From an uncultured Clostridia bacterium (GTDB taxonomy: Bacteria > Bacillota > Clostridia > Oscillospirales > Oscillospiraceae): 49,660 nt of DNA. This document shows, one piece after another, positions 33,937 to 41,271 of the stretch. The translations under genes were made by a program, and so were the position numbers. Positions within the stretch are counted from its first letter, which is position 1. Each line of letters begins with the position of its first letter. Location of the stretch: positions 1 to 49,660 of the forward strand of contig CAMCKD010000004.1 in the NCBI GenBank assembly GCA_945875335.1, written 5' to 3'. The notes beneath the pieces are model-generated. The model did no database searches and was not told the DNA's origin. It worked only from the letters and a program-made list of their open reading frames with translations.

Positions 33937-34704
33937 GTGAATGTAATCCTCGTAGATCATGAAAAACCGAGCCTGGAAAATCTGGAATACATTGTAAAGA
34001 AGGTACTCCCCGGTGCGCTCCTTGCAAGCTTCCATCATGCAAGTCATGCACTGGAATACATAAAATCTCACAGCGTGGACATTGCCTTTCTGGATATCCA
34101 TATGCCGGGAGTGGATGGCATGACTCTGGCTAAAATGCTGCAGGAGAAGAATCCCCGGGTGAATATTCTGTTCTGCTCCGGCTCCGCGGACTACGCCATG
34201 GCCGCCTGGGATATAAACTGCAGCGCCTATTTACTGAGGCCCATCACAGAGGAAAAGGTTCGCAATGCCGTTGCCAATCTGCGATACCCGGTTTCCGATG
34301 AAAAGCGGGTGGAGCTTCGCTGCTTTGGCAATTTTGAAGCCTTCTGCGACGGCAGTCCCATTCAGTTCAAATACAACCGGACAAAGGAACTGCTGGCGTA
34401 TCTGACGGACCGCAATGGCGTCCGCTGCTCCATGAAAGAGCTGTCCGCCGTTCTGTTTGAGAATGATCAGCACCGCTATTATATGTATCAAATCCGCCTG
34501 GATTTATTGAATACCCTGGGTGAGCTGGGCGTGGGAGATATTCTCGTTCAATCCCGGGGCTATTTGGGAATCGCCCGGGACAGGGTCAAATGTGACTATT
34601 TCGACTATCTGGATCACAAAATCGATGCCCCGGCCCGGGAATATATGACCCAGTACAGCTTCGGCGAACGCACCTGCGCCGCCCTGTTTATGGATGATTT
34701 TTAG
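33937..34704 (+). CDS. Response regulator with SARP-like DNA-binding domain (RR1)
   Basis: A 255-aa protein. The receiver (about 1-118) keeps the phospho-acceptor Asp in AFLDIHMPGVDG. The acidic pair is VDHEK (one acidic residue replaced by His), and the conserved Lys is Arg in YLLRPIT. The C-terminal part (about 124-255) begins VELRCFGNFEAFCDGSPIQF and has KELLAYLTDR and MKELSAVLFE, the winged helix of REC-wHTH-BTAD (SARP-like) regulators, here with a short BTAD. GTG at 33937 follows AAGGAGAA; ATG at 33868 is an alternative without a site. It closes the leader-peptide cluster and is related to the gene at 38066-38911. Confidence 0.85.
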   Translation: MNVILVDHEKPSLENLEYIVKKVLPGALLASFHHASHALEYIKSHSVDIAFLDIHMPGVDGMTLAKMLQEKNPRVNILFCSGSADYAMAAWDINCSAYLLRPITEEKVRNAVANLRYPVSDEKRVELRCFGNFEAFCDGSPIQFKYNRTKELLAYLTDRNGVRCSMKELSAVLFENDQHRYYMYQIRLDLLNTLGELGVGDILVQSRGYLGIARDRVKCDYFDYLDHKIDAPAREYMTQYSFGERTCAALFMDDF

Positions 34705-34733
34705 GGAACCTCTGAACAATTCGGAGGTTCCCT
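34704..34733 (+). terminator. Terminator between the converging regulator and sigma genes
   Basis: AGGGAACCTC, 11-nt loop, GAGGTTCCCT, then an A/T stretch. It begins at the RR1 stop and ends 5 nt before the sigma-factor stop, so it can serve both strands. Confidence 0.75.
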
Positions 34734-34737
34734 ATTA

Positions 34738-35238
34738 TTACATTTGCGCCATGGCCTGCCGCAGCTTGTCCATGGCGCGGCTTTGGATGACCCGCACATT
34801 GACGGGGGTAAGCCCCATCCGCCGGGCGATCTGCTGGGCGTCCAGCTCCTGAAAAAAGCGCAGGATCAGCACCGTGCGGCTGCGCTCGTCCAGCGTCAGC
34901 AGCAGCTTTGCCACCAGGTCACGGCATTCCATCACTTCGGCAGCCTCCTTGGAAGACCAATCCGGGAGCTCTTGCCCGTTTTCCGCCAGCTCCTCCAAAC
35001 TGGAAACCGGCTTCTGATCCCGGTAGTATTGCTTCAGCCGGTTTTTGGCAATCACGTAGAGCCAGGCTGTCTCGCTGCACCGCCGAGGGTCAAAGCTGTC
35101 CTTGTGGCGGTAACAGGCCATAAAAACATCCTGGAGCAGATCCTCCGCATCCTCCCGGCTGGCCGCATGGCGATGAAGAAATCCAAGCAGAGCGCTTCGG
35201 TTGTTTTGTACCAGCTGTTCTACCCATTGGTCATCCAT
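34738..35238 (-). CDS. ECF-type RNA polymerase sigma factor
   Basis: A 166-aa sigma-70 family protein. Region 2 (about 10-80) has EDAEDLLQDVFMACYRH and AWLYVIAKNRLKQYYRD. Region 4 (about 105-165) has LDERSRTVLILRFFQELDA, then QQIARRMGLTPVNVRVIQSR. The start at 35238 follows GGGGGA; the frame is open upstream, but that part contains the promoter. No anti-sigma gene is adjacent, which is unusual for the class. Its promoter carries the TTTGTCC-type repeats, so it is probably a target of the same regulator as nrdJ. Confidence 0.9.
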   Translation of the reverse strand: MDDQWVEQLVQNNRSALLGFLHRHAASREDAEDLLQDVFMACYRHKDSFDPRRCSETAWLYVIAKNRLKQYYRDQKPVSSLEELAENGQELPDWSSKEAAEVMECRDLVAKLLLTLDERSRTVLILRFFQELDAQQIARRMGLTPVNVRVIQSRAMDKLRQAMAQM

Positions 35239-35270
35239 CGGCCTGTCCCCCTTTTTTGATGCTTTCTTCC

Positions 35271-35306
35271 ATTGTAGCACACAGGCTAGGACAAGATTAG
35301 TACAAA
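35271..35306 (-). promoter_or_regulatory. Sigma-factor promoter with TTTGTCC-type repeats
   Basis: Minus strand: TTTGTAC, 4 nt, CTTGTCC, 12 nt, TACAAT. Period (11 bp) and distance to the -10 (12 nt) equal those at nrdJ and at 38946, although both heptamers have one mismatch. Confidence 0.65.
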
Positions 35307-35342
35307 ACCGATGGATTTCAACATTTTTTTCAAAAATAATCA

Positions 35343-35379
35343 GAAAAATCTGCCCGATGCCATTTGCGGCATCGGGCAG
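35343..35379 (-). terminator. Terminator of the 5'-nucleotidase gene
   Basis: Minus strand: CTGCCCGATGCC, 6-nt loop, GGCATCGGGCAG, then ATTTTTC: a 12-bp perfect stem 23 nt after the stop at 35402. Confidence 0.9.
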
Positions 35380-35401
35380 TTTCTGGAAAATGCCTTTTTC
35401 G

Positions 35402-37180
35402 TTACTTTCCGGCAGCCTGGCGCACATCCTCCTCGGTGATGGAGCACAGGTTCTGCAACCAGCCGTCCTTCGCCTGAGGGATGGTCAGGATGCCGTCGGC
35501 CAGCAGCTGAACGGCCTGATCATGCAGCGCTTCGTCCCAGTCGTTGCCGGTGATTTTCCAGTTGTTGTCCACCTCGGGGGTAATGGTTCCATTTTTTACA
35601 TGGACAATGTAGTCACAAAGCATGTCGCGGATGTAGCCGATGTCTGGGCGAATGTCCGCTTCCAGCAGCACCGGCAGGTCATCTTCCGCAAAGACAACGC
35701 CGGGAACCAGCAGATGGGAATTGGCACGGTAATTGGTCACGGCGATGGTGAAAACATCCTCCGGCTTCACCGGGGTGCCGTCGGGCCAGGTCAGGTTTTC
35801 AATGCGGCTGCCCACCGGATTGGCAATGTTGACCTCATAATTGACGCCTGCGAACATGTCGTAATTATAGGTGTTCACATCGGGGTTGAAGGAAACGGTG
35901 AGGTCGCCGGGCTGATACTGATTGTAGAATTTGGCGTTCCATTCCATATAGGTTTTTAGCTGTGCGCCGGTCATTTGCAGGGTATACAGCGTGTTGCTGA
36001 ACTTGTACATATGGGACAGGCTGCACTTTGGGATATCCCCTTCCCGGAGTCCGGCATCCCTGGAAAGCAGCGCAACTGCGGAAACATCCGCTCCGCTGTA
36101 GTACAGGAACACCTGATTCATGAAATCCATCATGGGGGTGTCCTGAATCAAAGCGGTGGGAATGTCCGCAATCTCGTTTTCGGACACCAGGTCACCGCCC
36201 ACCAGCTTGCCCACCACGGATACCGCATCCTCCTTGGCCCTTTGGTCGTAGTCAGACAGCAGCGCGGCGAGCTCCTCGTCCTCAGGATAGGCGCTGATGT
36301 CGTAGCTGACGGAGCTGCGGCTGGCAACCGTCCAGCCGTCCTGGTTTTTTTCCAGTGTCAGCTTCACCTGGGAAAGGCTTCGCCCGGCATCCTTGTTTTC
36401 CACAATGAGGACGCCGTTGACCTCCTCACCCTCCACAACCGTATGGGTATGGGCTGCCACGATCAGGTCCAGCTCCGGGCATTCCATGGCAATCTCGGAG
36501 GCGCCGGTGTGGGGGACATCGTGTTCGATCTCAACGCCCATGTGGACAACGGCGATGAGCACATCCGTCTCATCCTGGATGCTGTCGATGATTTTCCGGG
36601 TCTCCTCCACAGGGTCAGTCACGGTGTAGCCTGCCAGGTTGGCGGCATCCCACCGGGCGATCAGGGGGCTGACCATGCCGATCACGCCGATTTTCACGCC
36701 GCTTTTTTCGATGATGGTGTAGCCATCAGCCAGCGCGGTGCCGTCGGGCTCATACACATTGCCCACCAGCACCTTGGCCTTCTGGGTATTCATGACCTTT
36801 TTCAGGGTATCCACACCGTAGTTGTACTCATGATTTCCGGTGACCCACACGTCGTAGTCCATGGCGTTCATGGCCGCCGCCATGGGGTGAAGCGCGTCTT
36901 CCAGAAAAATATCGTTGCTGTTGCCCTGAATGGTGTCACCCCCATCAATGAGCAGCGTGTTTTCCGTGCGCAGCTCCCGAATTGCGGAAGCAATCTGTGT
37001 CAGGCTCCCGGCGGTGTTGCTCTGATTCAGGCTGTAATCCCAGGCAGAAAACTGCCCATGAACATCGCTGGTTGCCAGGATTTGCAGCTCCAGTGTTTCC
37101 GGTTGTGTCTCCGCCGCCGCTACGCCGGCCAACACGACCAGAACCGCCGCGCAAAGAAAAGCAATCACCCTTCGCTTCAT
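35402..37180 (-). CDS. Secreted 5'-nucleotidase / 2',3'-cyclic phosphodiesterase
   Basis: A 592-aa protein with a signal peptide (MKRRVIAFLCAAVLVVLAGV, cleavage near AAA-E). The metallophosphatase domain (about 30-300) has all metal motifs: ATSDVHG, DGGDTIQGN, VTGNHEYNYG, VVHMG and VAAHTHT. The C-terminal nucleotide-binding domain (about 330-590) includes FSNTLYTLQMTGAQLKTYME and AVTNYRANSHLL. It releases phosphate and nucleosides from nucleotides outside the cell (UshA/CpdB family). No LPXTG anchor is seen. AGGAGGAA precedes the ATG. It stands as a single unit between a terminator and a repeat element. Confidence 0.92.
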   Translation of the reverse strand: MKRRVIAFLCAAVLVVLAGVAAAETQPETLELQILATSDVHGQFSAWDYSLNQSNTAGSLTQIASAIRELRTENTLLIDGGDTIQGNSNDIFLEDALHPMAAAMNAMDYDVWVTGNHEYNYGVDTLKKVMNTQKAKVLVGNVYEPDGTALADGYTIIEKSGVKIGVIGMVSPLIARWDAANLAGYTVTDPVEETRKIIDSIQDETDVLIAVVHMGVEIEHDVPHTGASEIAMECPELDLIVAAHTHTVVEGEEVNGVLIVENKDAGRSLSQVKLTLEKNQDGWTVASRSSVSYDISAYPEDEELAALLSDYDQRAKEDAVSVVGKLVGGDLVSENEIADIPTALIQDTPMMDFMNQVFLYYSGADVSAVALLSRDAGLREGDIPKCSLSHMYKFSNTLYTLQMTGAQLKTYMEWNAKFYNQYQPGDLTVSFNPDVNTYNYDMFAGVNYEVNIANPVGSRIENLTWPDGTPVKPEDVFTIAVTNYRANSHLLVPGVVFAEDDLPVLLEADIRPDIGYIRDMLCDYIVHVKNGTITPEVDNNWKITGNDWDEALHDQAVQLLADGILTIPQAKDGWLQNLCSITEEDVRQAAGK

Positions 37181-37206
37181 CTTGATTCCTCCTGATTTCG
37201 TTTTTA

Positions 37207-37459
37207 GTGCTTATCGGTTTAATTCAGCTTAGTGGTGCTTTAACTGATTAACGCACCCGCCCTCGGCTCCCCCTCTGGGGGAGCTGCCGAAGTAGCGCAC
37301 ACTGGGGCTGAGGGGGTGTCAAACGTTGGTTGCTGGTACGCTTTAGTGGGCGACACCTCTCCCGACCTCGCTGGCGCTCGGCCACCCTCCCCAGAGGGGA
37401 GGGCAAGGGTGCGCTAATTGAATAAATACTTCTTTGCTGATTAAATGCCGATAAGCATA
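37207..37459. repeat. About 250-bp inverted-repeat element
   Basis: Outer arms TGCTTATCGG and CCGATAAGCA are exact inverted repeats. Inside are CGCACCCGCCCTC...CTCCCCCTCTGGGGGAG and AGGGGAGGGCAAGGGTGCGC. Its left end (GTGCTTATCGG to GGTGCTTTAAC) recurs at 3438-3477. No coding capacity seen. With 37460-37611, where I see nothing else, it fills the gap between the 5'-nucleotidase and the leader peptide. Confidence 0.75.
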
Positions 37460-37611
37460 TTGTTCTTTGTCCATCCCCTGAGCAAGCCGAAAAACCGCAT
37501 CCCGGGGTGTGATTCCCGGCTTTTGCCAGGAACCGATACTCCGATTTTTCGATTGATGGAAAAAGAGCGTTCAACGCCGCGTTTCATCAAGGTGCCGTCA
37601 CCGGCGTGCAA

Positions 37612-37914
37612 TCACAATGCGAAGCGGATGCGGTGCTGCGGTACATCGCGAAAGGTTGTTGAGCCGGTATAGTAGTTCACCTTGATGGCGTAATGTGGTA
37701 TTGTTAGGCCATTGTACTCTTTCAAATAGCCGTAGCTCACCACTCCTTCCAAACAGGGAGAGCTGTCGTCCGTCATGGCGAACTTGACCTTATTACCGGG
37801 CTTGAAGCTATAACTGTCGCTCCCGTAATTGGTGCCGCCCGTAATGGCGTCCAGGCTTTCATCGGAAAGCTCCTGGGCGACGGGCTTCTCGTTCAAATTC
37901 TTTTCGTTTTCCAT
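37612..37914 (-). CDS. Double-glycine leader peptide, beta-barrel-like core (minus-strand paralog)
   Basis: A 100-aa precursor with leader MENEKNLNEKPVAQELSDES then LDAITGG. The 73-residue core is beta-rich with one Cys: FKPGNKVKFAMTDDSSPCLE, GLTIPHYAIKVNYYTG, DVPQHRIRFAL. It matches the plan of the plus-strand gene at 32771. The leader and the upstream 90 nt match the frameshifted gene at 33164, so this gene combines features of both. AAAGAAAGGAACATCACC precedes the ATG, the same as at 32771. It lies beside the second response regulator. Confidence 0.82.
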   Translation of the reverse strand: MENEKNLNEKPVAQELSDESLDAITGGTNYGSDSYSFKPGNKVKFAMTDDSSPCLEGVVSYGYLKEYNGLTIPHYAIKVNYYTGSTTFRDVPQHRIRFAL

Positions 37915-37957
37915 GGTGATGTTCCTTTCTTTTGTGGTGTTTTTCCTTCTGACTGTA

Positions 37958-37985
37958 TATATGCACGAAACGGCCCAGTGTTACA
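37958..37985 (-). promoter_or_regulatory. Leader-peptide promoter 4 (TGTAAC-N16-CATATA)
   Basis: Minus strand: TGTAAC, 16 nt, CATATA, then TACAGTCAGAAGGAAAAACA. It closely matches the site at 33094 and shares boxes and spacing with those at 29354 and 31859. Confidence 0.65.
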
Positions 37986-38065
37986 GAAAATTCTGCTTTT
38001 ATATTCCACCCGCTGACGTGCTGCCAATTCCGCAAAGAAGCCCTTCTTTTGTCTTCCGGGGAACA

Positions 38066-38911
38066 TCAGTATTTGCTGCGAACCAACGCGTCCAGCACCG
38101 CTGCCTCCTCCTCTGCCCAGGGGTACTGGGCCATGAATTCCCCTCGATATTCCCGGGGCAGCTCCGGCGCGGAATCCAGAAGACGATAATAATCACAGTC
38201 CAGCCGATTCATGTTGATGGCCAGGTTGTTGTATCGCTTGGCAATCACGCGCTCGGCTCCCGCACTTCGCAGGGCATCCATCATGGAGGACAGTATCTTT
38301 TGCATATACTGGCACTTTTTGGAGTCGTAAGGCTGGTCTTCAAACAGTGTGGCGGCCAGCTCCCGCACGGTACAGCCCGCGCCGCAGCGGTAGATCAGGT
38401 AGGCGAAGGCCTCCTTGGATTTGCTGCGGGAAAAATGAAGCGGCTGCCCATCCGGGCTGAATACGTCAAAATTTCCAAAGCAGCGTACCCTCAGAAGCGA
38501 TGGAATCTGCGGATGACGAAGGTCGGAAAGCTCCTTCTCCACCTTGGCCCGGTTCACCGGCTTGAGGATGTAGCCGCTGGCATGCAGCGCCATGGCGTCA
38601 CCGGTGTACTGGTCGAAGCCCGTGACAAAGATCAGATTGATGGCAGGGTGCAGCTGACGCAGCTCATCCGCCAGCTCCACGCCGTTAATGCCCCGCATTT
38701 GAATGTCCAGGAATGCCACATCCACCGGATTCTCCCGTGCGTATTTCAGCAAGCCTTCCGCTTCGGTAAAGGCCATAATCTGCGCCTGCGGACGCACATC
38801 GTGTACCGTGCGTACCAGCAGCTCCAGGGCCAGCGGTTCATCATCCACAGCCACGATGCGAAGGCCTGCCCCTGTGGAAGCAGCGTTTTCGTTGTCTTTC
38901 AGGTTACTCAT
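38066..38911 (-). CDS. Response regulator with SARP-like DNA-binding domain (RR2)
   Basis: A 281-aa protein. The receiver (about 14-130) is canonical: VDDEPLALELL, AFLDIQMRGINGVEL, FVTGFD and YILKPV. The output domain (about 138-281) starts RVRCFGNFDVFSPDGQPLHF with SKSKEAFAYLIYRCGAGCTV and RELAATLFED, as in REC-wHTH-BTAD (SARP-like) regulators. I chose MSNLKDNEN at 38911 (GGGGAG 8 nt upstream); an ATG two codons earlier is too close to the site, and longer forms overlap the promoter. It is divergent from the histidine kinase at 39081, the natural partner. Its own promoter has TTTGTCC repeats, suggesting autoregulation. Confidence 0.9.
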   Translation of the reverse strand: MSNLKDNENAASTGAGLRIVAVDDEPLALELLVRTVHDVRPQAQIMAFTEAEGLLKYARENPVDVAFLDIQMRGINGVELADELRQLHPAINLIFVTGFDQYTGDAMALHASGYILKPVNRAKVEKELSDLRHPQIPSLLRVRCFGNFDVFSPDGQPLHFSRSKSKEAFAYLIYRCGAGCTVRELAATLFEDQPYDSKKCQYMQKILSSMMDALRSAGAERVIAKRYNNLAINMNRLDCDYYRLLDSAPELPREYRGEFMAQYPWAEEEAAVLDALVRSKY

Positions 38912-38945
38912 TTCCATTTCTCCCCTATTCCCAGGTGATATTTTC

Positions 38946-38981
38946 ATTATAACAGACAACTTAGGACAAAATACGGACAAA
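38946..38981 (-). promoter_or_regulatory. RR2 promoter with TTTGTCC direct repeats
   Basis: Minus strand: TTTGTCC, 4 nt, TTTGTCC, 12 nt, TATAAT. Both heptamers and the -10 are perfect; geometry equals that of nrdJ. There is no -35 box other than the repeat itself. The start codon is about 35 nt downstream. Confidence 0.82.
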
Positions 38982-39015
38982 TGTGTCAGGAGCCGAAATT
39001 TTTTTCAAATAATCT

Positions 39016-39043
39016 TTGAGTGCAGCGTCCGGTATGCTATAAT
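39016..39043 (+). promoter_or_regulatory. Promoter of the histidine-kinase gene
   Basis: TTGAGT, 16 nt, TATAAT, 37 nt before the start at 39081. It lacks TTTGTCC repeats, so the kinase seems to be expressed separately from its regulator. Confidence 0.6.
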
Positions 39044-39080
39044 GGCACAAACGCACGGCAATTGACAGGAGGTATTTCCC

Positions 39081-40871
39081 ATGAAACGCAGAATTTTATC
39101 CATGCTGCCCACGGTCCTGGTGGTGGCTCTGCTGGCGGTGCTTGTAACGGTGCGAAGTGTCACCAGTGCCCAGTCCTTCTACAGCACCCCCATCGCGCCG
39201 GAATATTCCGCGCAGTACAGCACCGACGGCGAAACCTGGTATCCCCTGTCAGAGCCGGATTCCGTGTCAAAAATCGGCAGCCAGGTTCTGTATCTCAGGA
39301 TGCAGTTCCCACGGGGCTGCCCGGAGGGACTGCAGCTGAATTTCTATCTGAACCACCTGTTTTTCTCCATGGAGGTAGGTGGTCAGGAGGTTGTCTCTTA
39401 TCTTCCGGATGAAGCGGGCTACTTCCCCGCGGGAGACCTGTGCGGCTGTCAATGGTATGATCTGCGCTCTCCGGGCATCTCCGGCGAGGATCTTGTGACC
39501 TTTACCTTGGTGAATCCCCACCGGTTTGGCAATGGGACAGCCTATCGGGATTTTCTGAAAAATATGTGTTTTGGCAGCCATGAAGCCGTCAAAACCTATT
39601 TTTCTCCCCACTGGCAGGGCTGGCGGGCAGTAGGCATTGTATTGATTGCCGGCGGCGTGGCGCTGCTGGGCATGGCCCTGGCCGCCGCCCTGAGCCATCT
39701 GCCCATGGATCGGTGGCTGGGACAGCTGAGTGTGGTGACCCTGTGCGCCGGAATCTGGCTGCTGTTTGACACGCCGGATGTGCAGCTGTGGAGCAACAAG
39801 ATTGTGCAAAACACAACCCTGGTGCTCTTTGGCCGCATGGGCACCGCCTTTGGATTGTCTTTGTGTATTCGCAGCCTGCTCTTTGATGCAGACAATCCAT
39901 GGAGACAAGCAGCCAGGGTTTCCTCCGCGGTGCTGGGGGGCGGAACGGCCATTCTGGCGGTGCTGGCGCTGCTCGGCATCCTGACTCCCTGCCAGACGGA
40001 GCCCTGGTGGAATCTATTGTGGATGCTCTGCGGTGGGGTGCTGCTTGCCTGCCTGGTGTTCTCCCTGCGGCAGCGGCCCAACCTGGATGCCGGTGTGCTT
40101 ATGCTGGTGCTGCTGGCCTGGCTGGCGGATTTTCTGAATACCGTGCTGATGTGGTGGCCCGACGGCATTGCCACAAAGCTCTGCCTGGTATTGGTGCTGC
40201 TGGTGGAAGTGCTTCAGGGCGTACAGAAAATTCTCCAAAACTACGAAGCCGCCCAGCACACCCTGCAAATGGAACGAGAGCTGCAAAACAGCCGCATCAG
40301 CATCATGCTCAGTCAAATCAAGCCCCATTTCCTGTACAACGCCCTGACGGTGATTCAGGCGTTGTGCGGCATCGACCCCGCAGCGGCGGAAAACGCGGTG
40401 AGTGAATTTTCCGACTATCTGCGGGGCAATATGAGCGCGCTGACGGAGGAAAAGCCCATTCCTTTTTTGAAGGAGCTGGAGCATACCAAGCATTATCTGA
40501 CCCTGGAGCAGCTGCGCTTTGGCGACCAGCTGCGGGTGGAATTTGATTTGGGCCCCACGCTGTTCCGTCTGCCCACGCTCAGTTTGCAGCCCCTGGTAGA
40601 AAACGCCATCCGCCACGGCGTTCGGGGCAAGGCGGAGGGGGTAGGAACCGTGCGGATTTCCACCCGGGAAACCCCAACCTGCTATGAAGTAGCGGTGATG
40701 GACGACGGCCCCGGCTTTGACCCTGCATCGGCACCTCAGGACAGCACCCATGTGGGCATAACCAACGTGCGCCGCCGGATGCAGCTGATGTGCGGCGGCA
40801 GCCTGATGATCGAGTCCGCCCCCGGCGCCGGCACCCACGCCATCCTCCGCATTCCTAAAAACGCTGAGTAG
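39081..40871 (+). CDS. LytS/YpdA-type membrane histidine kinase
   Basis: A 596-aa sensor kinase. A signal-anchor helix (about 5-25) is followed by an extracytoplasmic beta domain of about 155 residues (7TMR-DISM-like, APEYSAQYSTDGETWYPLSE), six or seven membrane helices (about 190-375) and a short coiled coil. The kinase core has QIKPHFLYNALTVIQALC with the phosphorylatable His (about 416), the N-box LQPLVENAIRHGVRG and the G-box MDDGPGFDP. ACAGGAGGT precedes the ATG. Divergent from RR2 with about 170 nt between starts, so the pair forms a two-component system. The ligand is unknown; an extracellular peptide or sugar is possible. Confidence 0.9.
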   Translation: MKRRILSMLPTVLVVALLAVLVTVRSVTSAQSFYSTPIAPEYSAQYSTDGETWYPLSEPDSVSKIGSQVLYLRMQFPRGCPEGLQLNFYLNHLFFSMEVGGQEVVSYLPDEAGYFPAGDLCGCQWYDLRSPGISGEDLVTFTLVNPHRFGNGTAYRDFLKNMCFGSHEAVKTYFSPHWQGWRAVGIVLIAGGVALLGMALAAALSHLPMDRWLGQLSVVTLCAGIWLLFDTPDVQLWSNKIVQNTTLVLFGRMGTAFGLSLCIRSLLFDADNPWRQAARVSSAVLGGGTAILAVLALLGILTPCQTEPWWNLLWMLCGGVLLACLVFSLRQRPNLDAGVLMLVLLAWLADFLNTVLMWWPDGIATKLCLVLVLLVEVLQGVQKILQNYEAAQHTLQMERELQNSRISIMLSQIKPHFLYNALTVIQALCGIDPAAAENAVSEFSDYLRGNMSALTEEKPIPFLKELEHTKHYLTLEQLRFGDQLRVEFDLGPTLFRLPTLSLQPLVENAIRHGVRGKAEGVGTVRISTRETPTCYEVAVMDDGPGFDPASAPQDSTHVGITNVRRRMQLMCGGSLMIESAPGAGTHAILRIPKNAE

Positions 40872-40874
40872 ACG

Positions 40875-41042
40875 TCAATCCTCCAGGAAAAAGCAGGCCG
40901 GGTGTTCCGAAAGGTTCTGGAACATACGGGTGTCTGCAAACGGACTGACGAAGGTAAAAACGCATTCCTGCGTTTCATCAATGCGGTAAATCGGGAGGGT
41001 TGAAAATGGATGTACTGGTAATTTGAACCATTCAATTATTCC
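40875..41042 (-). pseudogene. Possible tail fragment of an unknown gene
   Basis: A minus-strand frame without a start encodes WFKLPVHPFSTLPIYRIDET then QECVFTFVSPFADTRMFQNL and ends FFLED-stop. It looks like real protein but is cut at the upstream side by TAA at 41043. It lies at the edge of the integrative-element region, so an insertion may have removed the 5' part. No family was recognised. The remainder up to 41271 holds an inverted repeat (CCAGAAAA/TTTTCTGG, 41179-41209) and no gene. Confidence 0.3.
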
Positions 41043-41271
41043 TTATACATTATAATTTTGCCTGTACTTTTTAATTTTACCTCTTTCATCGGGGACGGTG
41101 GGTGCGTTACCATAGTGACAGACACCCAGCTGAAATTAGTCAAGGAAATCCGACGATTGAGAAAGAATAGAAATAGGACCAGAAAATGGGAAATACCCCC
41201 GTTTTCTGGCCATTTTTCTGTTACGCGATTGTATCAAAATCTAAACGAAGATAGAGGCGTGCGACACGGGG

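Noticed and set aside
35239..35427. Longer N-terminus for the sigma factor
   Set aside because: It would span the heptamer promoter and part of the terminator of the upstream gene, and homologous ECF proteins start near MDDQWVEQ.
37248..37574. A 108-codon minus-strand frame after the 37612 gene
   Set aside because: More than half of it lies in the inverted-repeat element and the rest has no ribosome binding site or family pattern.
41179..41209. Inverted repeat CCAGAAAA/TTTTCTGG as an attachment site
   Set aside because: No matching direct repeat was found at another border, so nothing ties it to integration.
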